Positions 10,225 to 21,018 are shown, counted from the first letter of the stretch. The stretch: 64,000 bases of DNA from Veillonella intestinalis (GCF_943193155.1 NZ_CALPDB010000001.1:62001-126000), one strand, 5' to 3'. Numbers and translations: made by a program. Notes: generated by a model not told the origin, from the letters alone.

Positions 10225-10854
10225 TTGCAATTAACCGCACGGCAAGATAAAATAGTTCATATTGTAAAGGAAGAAGGCCCTATTACAGGTAAAGCTATTG
10301 CCGCAAAATTAGAATTAACAAGATCGGCGTTACGTTCTGATTTAACTGTGTTGACTATGATGGGGTTACTCGATGCAAGACCTAAAGTGGGGTATTATTA
10401 TATTGGTCAACAAGGTGTTAGCCCAGTAGCTAATGAGATTCGTCAATTTACCGTAGGGCAAGTGATGGCTCAAGCAGTGGCGGTAACAGCGGATACTAAT
10501 TTGTATGATACGATTGTAACCATGTTTACGGAAGATGTGGGAACCGTGTTGATTTGTGATGAAGGTTATTTGCTAGGTTTAGTTTCACGTAAAGATTTAT
10601 TGCGTGCAGCGATTGGGCAAAATGACCCTAAAACAATGCCTATTTCTATGATTATGACCCCCGTAAGTAAAATGATTTCCTGCCATATAGAAGATAGCGT
10701 TGTAGAGGCAGCGCAGCGCATGATTGATTATGAAGTAGATTGCTTACCTGTTGTTGAATTGGAAACAGAGAATAGCCGTAGACGCTATAAAGTATTAGGG
10801 CGTGTTTCTAAAACAACCGTGACTAAATTATTTTTAGATTGTGGTGTGAAATAA
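10225..10854 (+). CDS. ccpN: CcpN-type transcriptional regulator (HTH plus CBS pair)
   Basis: A 209-residue protein with an N-terminal winged helix-turn-helix (about 5-60; GPITGKAIAAKLELTRSALR, then LDARPKVGYYY) and two CBS domains (about 75-205). This is the architecture of Bacillus CcpN, which represses gluconeogenic genes and responds to adenine nucleotides. The start is a TTG at 10225 placed seven bases after AGGAGG; an upstream in-frame GTG at 10168 lies in the repeat array and lacks a ribosome site. It is followed by ppsR, the common arrangement of ccpN homologues in Firmicutes. Confidence 0.85.
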   Translation: MQLTARQDKIVHIVKEEGPITGKAIAAKLELTRSALRSDLTVLTMMGLLDARPKVGYYYIGQQGVSPVANEIRQFTVGQVMAQAVAVTADTNLYDTIVTMFTEDVGTVLICDEGYLLGLVSRKDLLRAAIGQNDPKTMPISMIMTPVSKMISCHIEDSVVEAAQRMIDYEVDCLPVVELETENSRRRYKVLGRVSKTTVTKLFLDCGVK

Positions 10855-10998
10855 TATAGACCTATAATTTTTGGGTGCATTAATAGTAATAAGCATTGTA
10901 TAATAAATATATAGCGTATGTAGATTGTATATAGCTTGTACAAGTTTGGTTAGGCTATTACAAGTAGATTAAATAAGCTCTCATAAGTGAGGTGTGGC

Positions 10999-11826
10999 AT
11001 GGAAAAAAATAAGATTATTTTTGCAATTTCTGACTCATTAGGTGAAACTGCTGAATCCGTGGCTCGGGCAACGGCTAGTCAATTTGATAAAGAAAGTATA
11101 GATATTATTCGTATTCCCTATATTAGTCAAGAATCGCAGATTGATGATGTAGTTAAAGAAGCAGCGCAAGGAAAACATATTATTTGTCATACTATTGTAT
11201 CGCCTACTTTGCGTCGTTATTTACATAATGAAGCACAAAATCAAGGTGTAAAAGCGGTTGATATTATGGGACCTGTTTTGGATGCTGTAGGGAGTGTAGC
11301 AGATACTCGCCCACGTTTGACAGCAGGCATGATTCATAAATTGGACCAAGAGTATTTTAAAAAGGTAGAAGCGATAGAGTTTGCTGTTAAATATGATGAT
11401 GGCAAAAACCCATCAGGTTTTGAAAAAGCAGATATCGTTATTATTGGTGTTTCTCGTACGAGTAAAACACCATTATCTATGTTTTTAGCGTATAAAAAAA
11501 TAAAGGCCGCTAACTTACCGTTAGTGCCTGAAGTACCATTACCAGAAGAATTATTTAAAGTACCACCTAAAAAAGTAGTGGGCCTTATTATTGATCCCTA
11601 TAAATTGAATAATATTCGTAGTGAACGCTTGCGTACAATGGGGCTTGATGGGGAAGCTAATTATGCTACCGTTGCTCGCATTGAAGAAGAATTAGCATAT
11701 GCGAAAGCGGTTATGCGCCGGGTACATTGTCCTGTATTGGATGTATCGAATAAATCAATTGAAGAAACAGCTTCTTTTGTGATGCAGATTATTGAACGAA
11801 ATAAACAGCAGGAGCAAGGCCGTTAG
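10999..11826 (+). CDS. ppsR: Pyruvate, phosphate dikinase/PEP synthase regulatory protein
   Basis: A DUF299 family bifunctional kinase and pyrophosphorylase of 275 residues that inactivates PEP synthase or PPDK by ADP-dependent phosphorylation of a Thr near the catalytic His, and reverses it with phosphate. The P-loop-like signature GVSRTSKTPLSMFLA is near residue 153, and the N-terminus ISDSLGETAE is typical. The likely target is ppsA just upstream, whose TCHAS sequence carries the Thr expected to be modified. The ATG at 10999 is preferred over the GTG at 10987, which is part of the ribosome site. dgt starts nine bases after its stop. Confidence 0.92.
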   Translation: MEKNKIIFAISDSLGETAESVARATASQFDKESIDIIRIPYISQESQIDDVVKEAAQGKHIICHTIVSPTLRRYLHNEAQNQGVKAVDIMGPVLDAVGSVADTRPRLTAGMIHKLDQEYFKKVEAIEFAVKYDDGKNPSGFEKADIVIIGVSRTSKTPLSMFLAYKKIKAANLPLVPEVPLPEELFKVPPKKVVGLIIDPYKLNNIRSERLRTMGLDGEANYATVARIEEELAYAKAVMRRVHCPVLDVSNKSIEETASFVMQIIERNKQQEQGR

Positions 11827-11835
11827 GAGGCTTAC

Positions 11836-12843
11836 ATGACTATTCGAGAAGAAATTGAAGCGAGAGAAGACTTAATATTGTCGCCACAGGCAACTAAAAG
11901 TAGCACGGCTAAACGAGATCGAGAAGAAGCACCAGATCCTTTGCGTACAGCTTTTCAGCGCGATAGAGACCGTATTATTCACAGTAAATGTTTTCGTCGC
12001 TTAAAACATAAAACCCAAGTATATATTGCACCAGGGGATCATTACAGAACACGGATGACTCATACTCTTGAAGTAGGGCAGATAGGACGTACTGTAGCAC
12101 GAGCATTGCGCCTTAATGAGGATTTAGTAGAAGCTATTGCTATGGGCCATGATGTAGGACATACGCCGTTTGGGCATGTGGGGGAATATGCCTTACGTGA
12201 TTTGGTGGGACATTTTAATCATAATGAACAAAGTTTGCGAACGTTAGAAGTTTTAGAAAAAGATGGGCAAGGTCTTAATTTGACTAAGGAAGTGCGTGAT
12301 GGTATTTTAGGTCACACTGGTGCTCATAAACCTATGACTATGGAGGGGCAAATTATACGCTTAGCCGATCGAATTGCTTATTTGTGTCATGATTTTGATG
12401 ATGCACAGCGTGCGGGGATGTTATCCATTGAAGATTTGCCAAGTTCAGTGCGAGAAGTATTGGGCACTACACCATCGCAGATGATTACCACGATGGTTAT
12501 GGATATGGTGCGTGAATCAATGGACAAAATAGAAATTTTTATGTCCGATGATGTAACCAATGTGATGAATGAATTTAGGCGATTTATGTTTACGGCAGTA
12601 TATAAAGCACCTACTTTAATACCTGATCGAAATCGAGCGGCTCATGTAGTGAAATATTTATTTTTACATTATTTAGAGAATCCTGAATTATTGCGCCATG
12701 AAATCGCCCGTCATGGTGGTGATGCAGAGCGCATGATTACACTGACTGATATTGTAGATTATGTGGCTGGTTTAACAGATCAGTATGCTATTAAGTTATT
12801 TAAAGAGATATATATTCCTAGAATTTGGGATCCAGCGAATTAA
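11836..12843 (+). CDS. dgt: dGTPase-like HD domain triphosphohydrolase
   Basis: Deoxyguanosinetriphosphate triphosphohydrolase-like protein of 335 residues that removes triphosphate from dNTPs. HD-domain metal ligands are visible: TRMTHTLEVGQ around residue 77, GHDVGHTPFGH around 103, and LADRIAYLCHD with the last Asp around 190. The N-terminal FRRLKHKTQV is the usual DNA- or nucleotide-contact segment. AGGAGG precedes the ATG, and the gap to ppsR is nine bases, so the two are cotranscribed. The mature short form (no C-terminal extension) is the usual Firmicutes type 2 enzyme. Confidence 0.9.
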   Translation: MTIREEIEAREDLILSPQATKSSTAKRDREEAPDPLRTAFQRDRDRIIHSKCFRRLKHKTQVYIAPGDHYRTRMTHTLEVGQIGRTVARALRLNEDLVEAIAMGHDVGHTPFGHVGEYALRDLVGHFNHNEQSLRTLEVLEKDGQGLNLTKEVRDGILGHTGAHKPMTMEGQIIRLADRIAYLCHDFDDAQRAGMLSIEDLPSSVREVLGTTPSQMITTMVMDMVRESMDKIEIFMSDDVTNVMNEFRRFMFTAVYKAPTLIPDRNRAAHVVKYLFLHYLENPELLRHEIARHGGDAERMITLTDIVDYVAGLTDQYAIKLFKEIYIPRIWDPAN

Positions 12844-12872
12844 AAATATGTCTTTGCTTAAAAAAGAGCAAT

Positions 12873-12908
12873 AAAAAACTGCTATGACAAACGTCATAGC
12901 AGTTTTTT
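12873..12908. terminator. Bidirectional terminator between dgt and rpmB
   Basis: A perfect 16-bp stem (12873-12888 with 12893-12908) flanked by A and T runs on either side, placed between two convergent genes. Confidence 0.93.
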
Positions 12909-12933
12909 TAGAGTACATGTACCTTCTTATTTT

Positions 12934-13122
12934 TTACGCGCGTGTAATTTTATCGGAACGAAGGCAGCGAGTGCATACATTTACCTTTTTGGTTTCGCCG
13001 TCTACAATTGCTCGTACTCTCTGGATGTTTGGCTTCCAGGTCCTTTTCGTGCGGATGTGAGAGTGACTCACGTTCATACCGCTAGTGGTGGTTTTGCCAC
13101 ATACTTCGCAAAGGTTTGCCAT
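12934..13122 (-). CDS. rpmB: 50S ribosomal protein L28
   Basis: A 62-residue L28 protein of the large subunit. It starts MANLCEVCGK and has the zinc-ribbon-like pairs CxxC near residues 5-8 and CTRC near the C-terminus, so it is the Cys-containing (C+) form. The start is fixed by GGAGGTG seven bases upstream; twelve further in-frame residues upstream have no ribosome site. It stands alone on the minus strand between dgt and recG. Confidence 0.95.
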   Translation of the reverse strand: MANLCEVCGKTTTSGMNVSHSHIRTKRTWKPNIQRVRAIVDGETKKVNVCTRCLRSDKITRA

Positions 13123-13162
13123 AATTTCCACCTCCAAGCATAATTTACAACATAACATATGT

Positions 13163-13192
13163 ATTCTATCACAAGGGGACAGAATAAAGCAA
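13163..13192 (-). promoter_or_regulatory. Promoter of rpmB
   Basis: Reading the minus strand: TTGCTT (13192-13187), an 18-base spacer, and TAGAAT (13168-13163), about 40 bases before the rpmB start. Confidence 0.5.
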
Positions 13193-13204
13193 GTATATAA
13201 TTAA

Positions 13205-13238
13205 ATTCGTTGACGAATCATATAAATTGCCGTACTAT
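13205..13238 (+). promoter_or_regulatory. recG promoter with palindrome on the -35
   Basis: TTGACG (13210-13215), a 17-base spacer and TACTAT (13233-13238). The -35 sits inside the palindrome ATTCGTTGACGAAT (13205-13218), which could be an operator. The leader to recG would be about 120 bases. Confidence 0.55.
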
Positions 13239-13366
13239 CTTTCTTAACAGTATTATTATATCATAGATTTACAGATTATAAATGGATTTTCCAGAGTGCA
13301 ATATAGGTTTAGATAGTAGTTTAAGTTTGTATAAAGGTAGTGGACGTTAGGAGGTGTAGTGAATAT

Positions 13367-15520
13367 ATGGAAGAATCCCTATTAACTATTAAAGGGGTAG
13401 GCCCTAGCCGGGTGAAACAACTGAATAAGCTGGGCATTACCGATGTCTCTTCACTGTTAACATATTTTCCCCGCACTTATGAAGATCGTAGTGCTACATA
13501 TTGTATTGGTGCTTTGAAGCAAGGAGCTGTAGGTGCTACGGAAGGAACTATTTTACATATACAGGAAAAGAAGCCTCGCCGAGGTCTATCTATTTTGGAG
13601 ATTACCATTGGTGATGCTACTGGTCGCATGAAAGTAGTATTGTTTAATCAGGGCTATAAGAAAAACTTTTATAAAGTAGGCCAGCGTCTTCATGTGTATG
13701 GCAAGGTGGAGTTTGCCTATGGCTCTTTACAAATGAATACGCCTCATATTGAAACATTGCGTGATGGACAACAGGCAGAGGCTGGTATTGTACCAGTATA
13801 CCCTTTGGTTGAAGGGGTAAGTCAATTTGTAGTTCGCCAAGCTATTGCCAATTGGTTGGCAGCTAATGATTCACTGCCAGAATTGCTACCAACTGAGATT
13901 AGACAAGAACAAAATTTTATGTCTCGTTATGAAGCGTTTAAAGAAATGCATAGTCCTTTGACGGTTGAACGCTATGAATTGGCGCGCAAACAATTAGCCT
14001 ATGAAGAATTATTTATTATGCAAGCAGGGCTATTATTGTTACGTGCTAAAGAACAAGAAGAGCAAGGCATTAAAATGCAGCCTTCAGGATCTATGGTAAG
14101 AGCGTTTTTAGAGCAATTACCTTTTGCATTGACCGGCGATCAAAGTAGAGCGTTTCAGGATATTGCTACAGATATGGAAGCGGAACGACCGATGCGCCGT
14201 TTATTACAAGGTGATGTGGGGTCTGGTAAAACTGTTGTGGGGGCATTAGCTTTAATTAAAGCGGTAGAGAATGGCTATCAAGGGGCTTTGATGGCGCCTA
14301 CGGAAATTTTGGCACAGCAGCATTATGAGAGTTTGCAAGAACTTATGAAACCTTGGCTAAAACCAATAGCTACAGACACTAAACCAAATGAGAGTGAGGA
14401 TTTATTTACTCCTGGTGATAGCTGTATAGCTACTCGTGATGTAGTGGAGTTAACAAACATTGCTCCGAATTTGCGGATGGCCCTATTAACAGGATCTACT
14501 AAAACAGCTGATCGTCAGGCTATTTATGAAGGACTAGCTGACGGGACAATTGATGTAGTAATTGGTACGCATGCGCTTATTCAAGAGGTGGTGCAGTTTA
14601 AGAAATTGGCAATAGTCATCGTTGATGAGCAACACCGATTTGGCGTAGAGCAACGGGCGACTTTACAGCGTAAAGGTACAAACCCACATATGCTAGTTAT
14701 GACGGCTACCCCGATTCCACGGACTATGACATTATCTATTTATGGTGACTTAGAGGTCAGTTTGATTAAAGAAATGCCACCAGGACGTAAGCCGGTGCTT
14801 ACTTATGCGGTAGACTCATCGTATAAAGAGCGTTTACATACTTTCTTTGAAAAAGAGATGACTGCAGGCCATCAAGTATATGTAGTCTGTCCTTTAGTAG
14901 AAGAGTCTGAAAAACTTGATTTAGTAGCAGCGGAGCAATTATATGAGGAATTGGCTGAAAAATATAATCGTAAATTTGGCGTAGGTCTTGTTCATGGCCG
15001 TATGAGTGCAACTGATAAAGAAGCTGTTATGGAGGCTTTTTATAAAGGGCAAACTAAGCTGTTGGTGTCGACGACGGTTATTGAAGTAGGGGTTAATGTA
15101 CCTAATGCAACAATTATGTGTGTGGAAGGGGCCGAACGTTTTGGTCTGTCCCAACTACATCAGTTGCGTGGTCGAGTTGGTCGTGGCAGTACGCAGTCAT
15201 ATTGTGTTTTAGTGAGCGATAGCCGTAGTGAAGAGAGTCGCCAGCGCTTACAAGTTATGACTGAAACACAAGATGGTTTTGTGGTAGCTGAACAAGACTT
15301 ATTGCTACGTGGCTCAGGTCAACTTTTTGGGTTAGCCCAATCAGGATTACCTGATTTAAGATTAGCGAATATTTTAAAAGATATAGATTTACTTGTGGCG
15401 GCACGACAAGATGCTAAATTGTGGTTACAGCAAGTTGGCTTTGAAGCGGGTGTTATACAAATGAAACCTGAATTGATACGTCGTTTTGGTGATAGTTTTC
15501 AGCGTATTATTTATAGCTAA
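13367..15520 (+). CDS. recG: ATP-dependent DNA helicase RecG
   Basis: Branched-DNA helicase of 717 residues that regresses stalled forks. An N-terminal wedge/OB region (KGVGPSRVKQLNKLGI) is followed by the helicase core: Walker A GDVGSGKT (residues 282-289), DEQHRFG as motif II, MTATPIPRT as motif III and the family's QLRGRVGRG. Start ATG 13367 is chosen because the conserved N-terminus begins there; the GTG at 13340 is upstream of the ribosome site. Between motifs Ia and Ib an insertion of about 35 residues (around 325-365, TDTKPNESEDLF...) is not in the usual RecG core. Confidence 0.95.
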   Translation: MEESLLTIKGVGPSRVKQLNKLGITDVSSLLTYFPRTYEDRSATYCIGALKQGAVGATEGTILHIQEKKPRRGLSILEITIGDATGRMKVVLFNQGYKKNFYKVGQRLHVYGKVEFAYGSLQMNTPHIETLRDGQQAEAGIVPVYPLVEGVSQFVVRQAIANWLAANDSLPELLPTEIRQEQNFMSRYEAFKEMHSPLTVERYELARKQLAYEELFIMQAGLLLLRAKEQEEQGIKMQPSGSMVRAFLEQLPFALTGDQSRAFQDIATDMEAERPMRRLLQGDVGSGKTVVGALALIKAVENGYQGALMAPTEILAQQHYESLQELMKPWLKPIATDTKPNESEDLFTPGDSCIATRDVVELTNIAPNLRMALLTGSTKTADRQAIYEGLADGTIDVVIGTHALIQEVVQFKKLAIVIVDEQHRFGVEQRATLQRKGTNPHMLVMTATPIPRTMTLSIYGDLEVSLIKEMPPGRKPVLTYAVDSSYKERLHTFFEKEMTAGHQVYVVCPLVEESEKLDLVAAEQLYEELAEKYNRKFGVGLVHGRMSATDKEAVMEAFYKGQTKLLVSTTVIEVGVNVPNATIMCVEGAERFGLSQLHQLRGRVGRGSTQSYCVLVSDSRSEESRQRLQVMTETQDGFVVAEQDLLLRGSGQLFGLAQSGLPDLRLANILKDIDLLVAARQDAKLWLQQVGFEAGVIQMKPELIRRFGDSFQRIIYS

Positions 15521-15705
15521 GCTAATTATGATATGGGGGAATGAAAAATTCTGCTTTCATCTTGATAGAATTTGAGAAAATACTGTATTTTAGCATGTAC
15601 AGAATAGGCCTTTTGAAGTATAATAATACGATAGAGAAGTCTATACAGCTAAATGATAAAGGTTTGTATAGGTAAAGACGTTTTCGATGATGGAGGTTGA
15701 GTAGA

Positions 15706-15891
15706 ATGCCAATTATTCATGTAGAATTAGTAGAAGGGCGTACCTTTGAACAGAAGAAAGAATTAGGCGAAGTGATTACTAAAGCAACAGCTGAAATTAT
15801 TAAAGTGCCTAAAGAAGCGGTAAAAGTTATTTTTACTGATATGAAAGCAGATAACTTTATGGAAGCTGGTGTAATGCGCTGCGAAAAATAA
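15706..15891 (+). CDS. 4-oxalocrotonate tautomerase family protein
   Basis: A small tautomerase of 61 residues, the usual subunit length. After Met removal Pro1 is the catalytic base, and the conserved N-terminus PIIHVELVEGRT is intact. The ATG at 15706 is chosen over one at 15697 because only it exposes Pro1, and TGGAGG is correctly spaced before it. The natural substrate of such stand-alone tautomerases is usually unknown. guaB follows after about 110 bases. Confidence 0.85.
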   Translation: MPIIHVELVEGRTFEQKKELGEVITKATAEIIKVPKEAVKVIFTDMKADNFMEAGVMRCEK

Positions 15892-15967
15892 GCGAATTAC
15901 CAGTTTTGATGTATTAACAATGGATTGGTAATATAAGCCAATTACATTGTATGGCTAAGTAGAGTGA

Positions 15968-17455
<1,488 letters not shown>

Positions 17456-17474
17456 TTATTGAGGTGTATTTGTT

Positions 17475-18200
17475 TTGCGTAATCAATTGAGCATTCTTGA
17501 TGTGCCGGTTGATGTTATAACCATGAATGAAGCAGTTCAGCGTGTACAGAATTTATATTCTGAGCCGGGGCTACATACTGTAGTCACGGTTAACGCTGAA
17601 ATGGTTATGCGTGCCCGACATGATAAAGAATTGCACGACATTTTAAAACAAGCAGATTTAGCCGTCCCAGATGGGGCTGGTGTATTATGGGCTGCCGAAC
17701 AACTAGGGCAGCATATTCCAGAACGCGTAGCTGGTTGTGATTTAGCAGTGGCTTTATTGCAAAAAGCAGCGCAACATAAAACGCCTGTGTATTTTTTAGG
17801 GGCCGCACCTGGCGTAGCTGAGCAAGCGGTAAAAAATATGGAGGCTAAAGTAGGTTCGTTAGAAGTAGTCGGTATCCACTCCGGCTTTTTTGATGAGCAA
17901 GAGGAAACAAGGATTATTCAGGCGATTGAAGCAGGGCAGACTAAATTAGTATTAGTCGCATTAGGTGTGCCTAAGCAAGAAAAATGGATGACTACTAAGT
18001 TAGCTCATTTAGATGGTGTTGTAGCTATCGGTTTAGGTGGTTCTTTTGATGTAATGGCTGGTACGGTAAAACGAGCTCCTGAATGGATGCAACGCAATCG
18101 ATTGGAATGGTTATATCGATTGTTGAATCAGCCTCAACGGCTTGGTCGTATGATGGCACTGCCTAAATTTATGTGGGCAGTGAAACAAGCAAAAAAATAG
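17475..18200 (+). CDS. WecG/TagA/CpsF family glycosyltransferase (GT26)
   Basis: A 241-residue GT26 transferase. These add ManNAc or ManNAcA to an undecaprenyl-PP-GlcNAc acceptor at the inner face of the membrane, in teichoic acid linkage or enterobacterial common antigen synthesis. Family motifs are NAEMVMRARHD, PDGAGVLWAA, FLGAAPGVA and GVPKQEKW. It starts with TTG at 17475, eight bases after GAGGTG. In an outer-membrane organism a role in a surface polysaccharide is more likely than wall teichoic acid, but this is inference. psd follows 14 bases after the stop. Confidence 0.85.
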   Translation: MRNQLSILDVPVDVITMNEAVQRVQNLYSEPGLHTVVTVNAEMVMRARHDKELHDILKQADLAVPDGAGVLWAAEQLGQHIPERVAGCDLAVALLQKAAQHKTPVYFLGAAPGVAEQAVKNMEAKVGSLEVVGIHSGFFDEQEETRIIQAIEAGQTKLVLVALGVPKQEKWMTTKLAHLDGVVAIGLGGSFDVMAGTVKRAPEWMQRNRLEWLYRLLNQPQRLGRMMALPKFMWAVKQAKK

Positions 18201-18214
18201 AGAGGTGGTGCGAG

Positions 18215-18859
18215 ATGCCCACAGGGTTTATTGTTAAAGATGGGTATCCTTTCATTGGGGTAACCTTTCTGATAGCTATTTTGTCGGGATATTTTTTATC
18301 TCCTTATGTAGCGATTATACCCTTAATACTGGCTTGCTTTTTCACGTTCTTTTTTAGGAATCCTAACCGTGTGATTCCTACTGATCCAGATGTATTGGTT
18401 TCACCAGCTGATGGTAAGGTCATGGAAGTAAGTGAAGTATATGAAGATTTATTCTTAAATACAGAATGTAAAAAGGTAACAATTTTCTTATCTGTTTTTG
18501 ATGTGCACGTAAATCGGGCACCAATGGAAGGGAAAATTACGTTCCGACAATATACATGTGGCGGGTTTTTACCAGCTTATAAAAAAAGCGTAGGCTATGA
18601 AAACGAACGTCACTCCATTGGCATTGACAATGGACGCATTGAAATTTTAGTTACACAAATAGCAGGATTATTAGCCCGTCGTATAGTATCGTGGACTGAT
18701 TTAGGGAATACATTAGCGAAAGGCCAATTATATGGGATGATTAAATTTGGTTCTTGTACGGAAATTTTTGTGCCTAAGTCAGTAGATATTTGCGTTAAAA
18801 AAGGCGATTACGTACGAGGTGGAGAATCAATTATCGGGAGGCTGCAAAAAAATGGATAA
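18215..18859 (+). CDS. psd: Phosphatidylserine decarboxylase proenzyme
   Basis: Makes phosphatidylethanolamine from phosphatidylserine. 214 residues, the short type, with N-terminal membrane segments (about 12-45). SPADGKV and FDVHVNRAP are conserved, and the self-cleavage site is Gly179-Ser180 in KFGSCTE, where Ser becomes the pyruvoyl group. The ATG at 18215 has gagaggtgg upstream; an in-frame ATG at 18173 falls inside the preceding gene. pssA overlaps its end by eight bases, so the two consecutive enzymes are translationally coupled. Confidence 0.93.
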   Translation: MPTGFIVKDGYPFIGVTFLIAILSGYFLSPYVAIIPLILACFFTFFFRNPNRVIPTDPDVLVSPADGKVMEVSEVYEDLFLNTECKKVTIFLSVFDVHVNRAPMEGKITFRQYTCGGFLPAYKKSVGYENERHSIGIDNGRIEILVTQIAGLLARRIVSWTDLGNTLAKGQLYGMIKFGSCTEIFVPKSVDICVKKGDYVRGGESIIGRLQKNG

Positions 18860-19523
18860 ATCAATATTTCCAAATTTGTTTACGGCTGCTAATTTATCCT
18901 TTGGCGTCGTAGGCATTACTATGGCGGCTAACGGTGAATTTACATGGGCAGCGATTTGTGTGTTATTGTCATTATTAGCTGATGGCTGTGATGGTCGTGT
19001 AGCACGAGCACTTGGCGTGTCAGGCCCAATGGGGCGCGAATTAGATTCCTTAGCTGATGTAGTCGGCTTTGGCGTAGCGCCAGCATATATGTTATATATG
19101 TATCAATTGAGTCATACTGGTTGGCTTGGCTATGTGCCATTATTGGCATTTTCTGTTTTTGGTGCTTTTCGCTTAGCGCGGTTTAATATTATGACGGATG
19201 AAGTACATGGTTACTTTTTAGGTTTACCTATTCCTGCAGCCGGTTGTATGGCTGCAACCTATGTGTTATCAGGTATTCAATTACCAGAATGGGTATTGAT
19301 GATATTAATGATTGTAGTAGGGTATTTAATGGTGAGCCGTGTTCATCATCCTGATTTTAAAGGCAAAGGGGCCGATCCAGTTAATACATTAGCCTTAGCT
19401 ATTGTTGTCATTTTAGGGATTATCGCCTTAGTGCTTGATTGGCATAGTTGGCCAGTTCTTATCTTTGCGCTATACGCTGTCTTTGGCATTTGTAATACTA
19501 TTATTAATCTTGTAAAACGGTGA
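18852..19523 (+). CDS. pssA: CDP-diacylglycerol--serine O-phosphatidyltransferase
   Basis: Membrane enzyme that makes phosphatidylserine, the substrate of psd. 223 residues with about six hydrophobic segments. The CDP-alcohol phosphotransferase signature is complete: DGCDGRVARALG, then G-x3-D-x3-D in GPMGRELDSLAD. Start ATG 18852 follows GGGAGG and overlaps the psd stop; the upstream ATG at 18819 lies further inside psd. Gene order psd-pssA is common in Negativicutes and other bacteria. Confidence 0.94.
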   Translation: MDKSIFPNLFTAANLSFGVVGITMAANGEFTWAAICVLLSLLADGCDGRVARALGVSGPMGRELDSLADVVGFGVAPAYMLYMYQLSHTGWLGYVPLLAFSVFGAFRLARFNIMTDEVHGYFLGLPIPAAGCMAATYVLSGIQLPEWVLMILMIVVGYLMVSRVHHPDFKGKGADPVNTLALAIVVILGIIALVLDWHSWPVLIFALYAVFGICNTIINLVKR

Positions 19524-19539
19524 GAGGTGAAGGACGTAA

Positions 19540-20805
19540 ATGGATTATATTCTTGACCTTATCATGATTCCCTTACAAGTAATTATTGTTTTCTATACAA
19601 TTTATTACTTTGTGTTAGCTGTATCGGGAATGTGGCGAAGGAAAGAAAAAAAGAATTATACGCCTAAGAACTCGTTTGCCATTATCATATGTGCTCATAA
19701 TGAAGAGGCTGTTGTGGGCCAATTAGTGGAAAATCTGAAAATTTTAGATTATCCTAAGGAGTTATATGATATTTTTGTAGTAGCAGATAATTGTACCGAT
19801 CAAACAGCGGCCATTGCTCGTGAAGCCGGGGCTTGTGTATATGAGCGTGAAAATCGCGAAGAAGTCGGTAAAGGCTATGCCATGGGCTGGATGTTTAATC
19901 GGATTTATGAAATGGATCGTAAATACGATGCCTTTGTCATATTTGATGCCGATAATTTAGTCCATCCTAATTTCTTATTGGAGATGAATCACCATTTAGA
20001 GTTAGGAGAACCAGTTATTCAAGGCTATTTAAATGCTAAGAATCCTACTGATACATGGGTAGCTGGCACATTTGCCATCGCTTTTTGGCAAGTGAACCAT
20101 ATGTGGCATTTGGCGAAATATAATCTAGGCCTGTCAACGGCACTAGGTGGCACAGGGATGTGTATTCGTACAGATATTATTAAAGAGTATGGTTGGGATT
20201 GTAATTGCTTGACCGAAGATATGGAATTTTCTATGAAATTATTAATTCATGGAATTAAGACAACGTGGGCGCATGATGCTATCGTATACGATGAAAAACC
20301 GTTGGGCTTTATGCAGTCATGGCGTCAACGTAAGCGTTGGGCACAAGGCCATTTTGATTGTGGTGAACGCTATATTCCTAAATTGTTTGTCGAAGGGATT
20401 AAACAAGGCAATTTCCGTATTTTAGATGGGATTGTTCAAATTAGCCAGCCATATTTCTTATTAGTATCTACTTTTTATTTGATTATGACGTATATCAATG
20501 CATATGTGCCAATTTATACTAATATTATTTACCAGATTTTACCGGTTACGGTATGGACGATTATTGGGATAGGACAGTATTTATTCCCGCTGATTGTATT
20601 GGCAAGTATTAAAGTGCCACCTAAAGTTTGGTTATATTATTTAGTATATCCACTATTTATGTATAGTTGGGTGCCGGTTACATTCTTAGGCTATTTAAAT
20701 CGCCACGACAAAGTATGGGCTCACACAGAACATACTCGTGGGGTTTCCTTAGGCGATGTGAAATTGACACGCATGGGCGATGCGAATCATAAGATAAAAA
20801 AATAA
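19540..20805 (+). CDS. Membrane glycosyltransferase family 2
   Basis: A 421-residue processive-type GT2. An N-terminal membrane helix (about 8-30) is followed by a GT-A domain with the nucleotide-binding CAHNEEAVV, DNCTDQT, the DAD metal site in FDADNLVHP, TED and QRKRWAQGH (QxxRW). Three or four C-terminal helices follow (about 300-395). This is the layout of cellulose, poly-GlcNAc or hyaluronan synthases. The polymer cannot be told from sequence. It ends the guaB-to-GT2 run and is followed by a clear terminator. Confidence 0.85.
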   Translation: MDYILDLIMIPLQVIIVFYTIYYFVLAVSGMWRRKEKKNYTPKNSFAIIICAHNEEAVVGQLVENLKILDYPKELYDIFVVADNCTDQTAAIAREAGACVYERENREEVGKGYAMGWMFNRIYEMDRKYDAFVIFDADNLVHPNFLLEMNHHLELGEPVIQGYLNAKNPTDTWVAGTFAIAFWQVNHMWHLAKYNLGLSTALGGTGMCIRTDIIKEYGWDCNCLTEDMEFSMKLLIHGIKTTWAHDAIVYDEKPLGFMQSWRQRKRWAQGHFDCGERYIPKLFVEGIKQGNFRILDGIVQISQPYFLLVSTFYLIMTYINAYVPIYTNIIYQILPVTVWTIIGIGQYLFPLIVLASIKVPPKVWLYYLVYPLFMYSWVPVTFLGYLNRHDKVWAHTEHTRGVSLGDVKLTRMGDANHKIKK

Positions 20806-20854
20806 AATTGAAATTAGAGTTTTTGTGTAATGCGCATAAATCGTAGCGAGTTAT

Positions 20855-20884
20855 AAAAAGTGCCTATTAATAGGCACTTTTTTA
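20855..20884 (+). terminator. Intrinsic terminator after the GT2 gene
   Basis: A 12-bp stem (20855-20866 with 20871-20882), loop TTAA, T run. Confidence 0.93.
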
Positions 20885-21018
20885 ATATATAATAATAGAT
20901 GTAATATTAATTAATAATAGGCTCTTTAATAGAGCTATATTATAAGTAGTTATACTGGCTATTATAAAAAGAAGTGAATAGCCTGTTTTATGGTGAAAGA
21001 AAGGATCTATAAACGACT

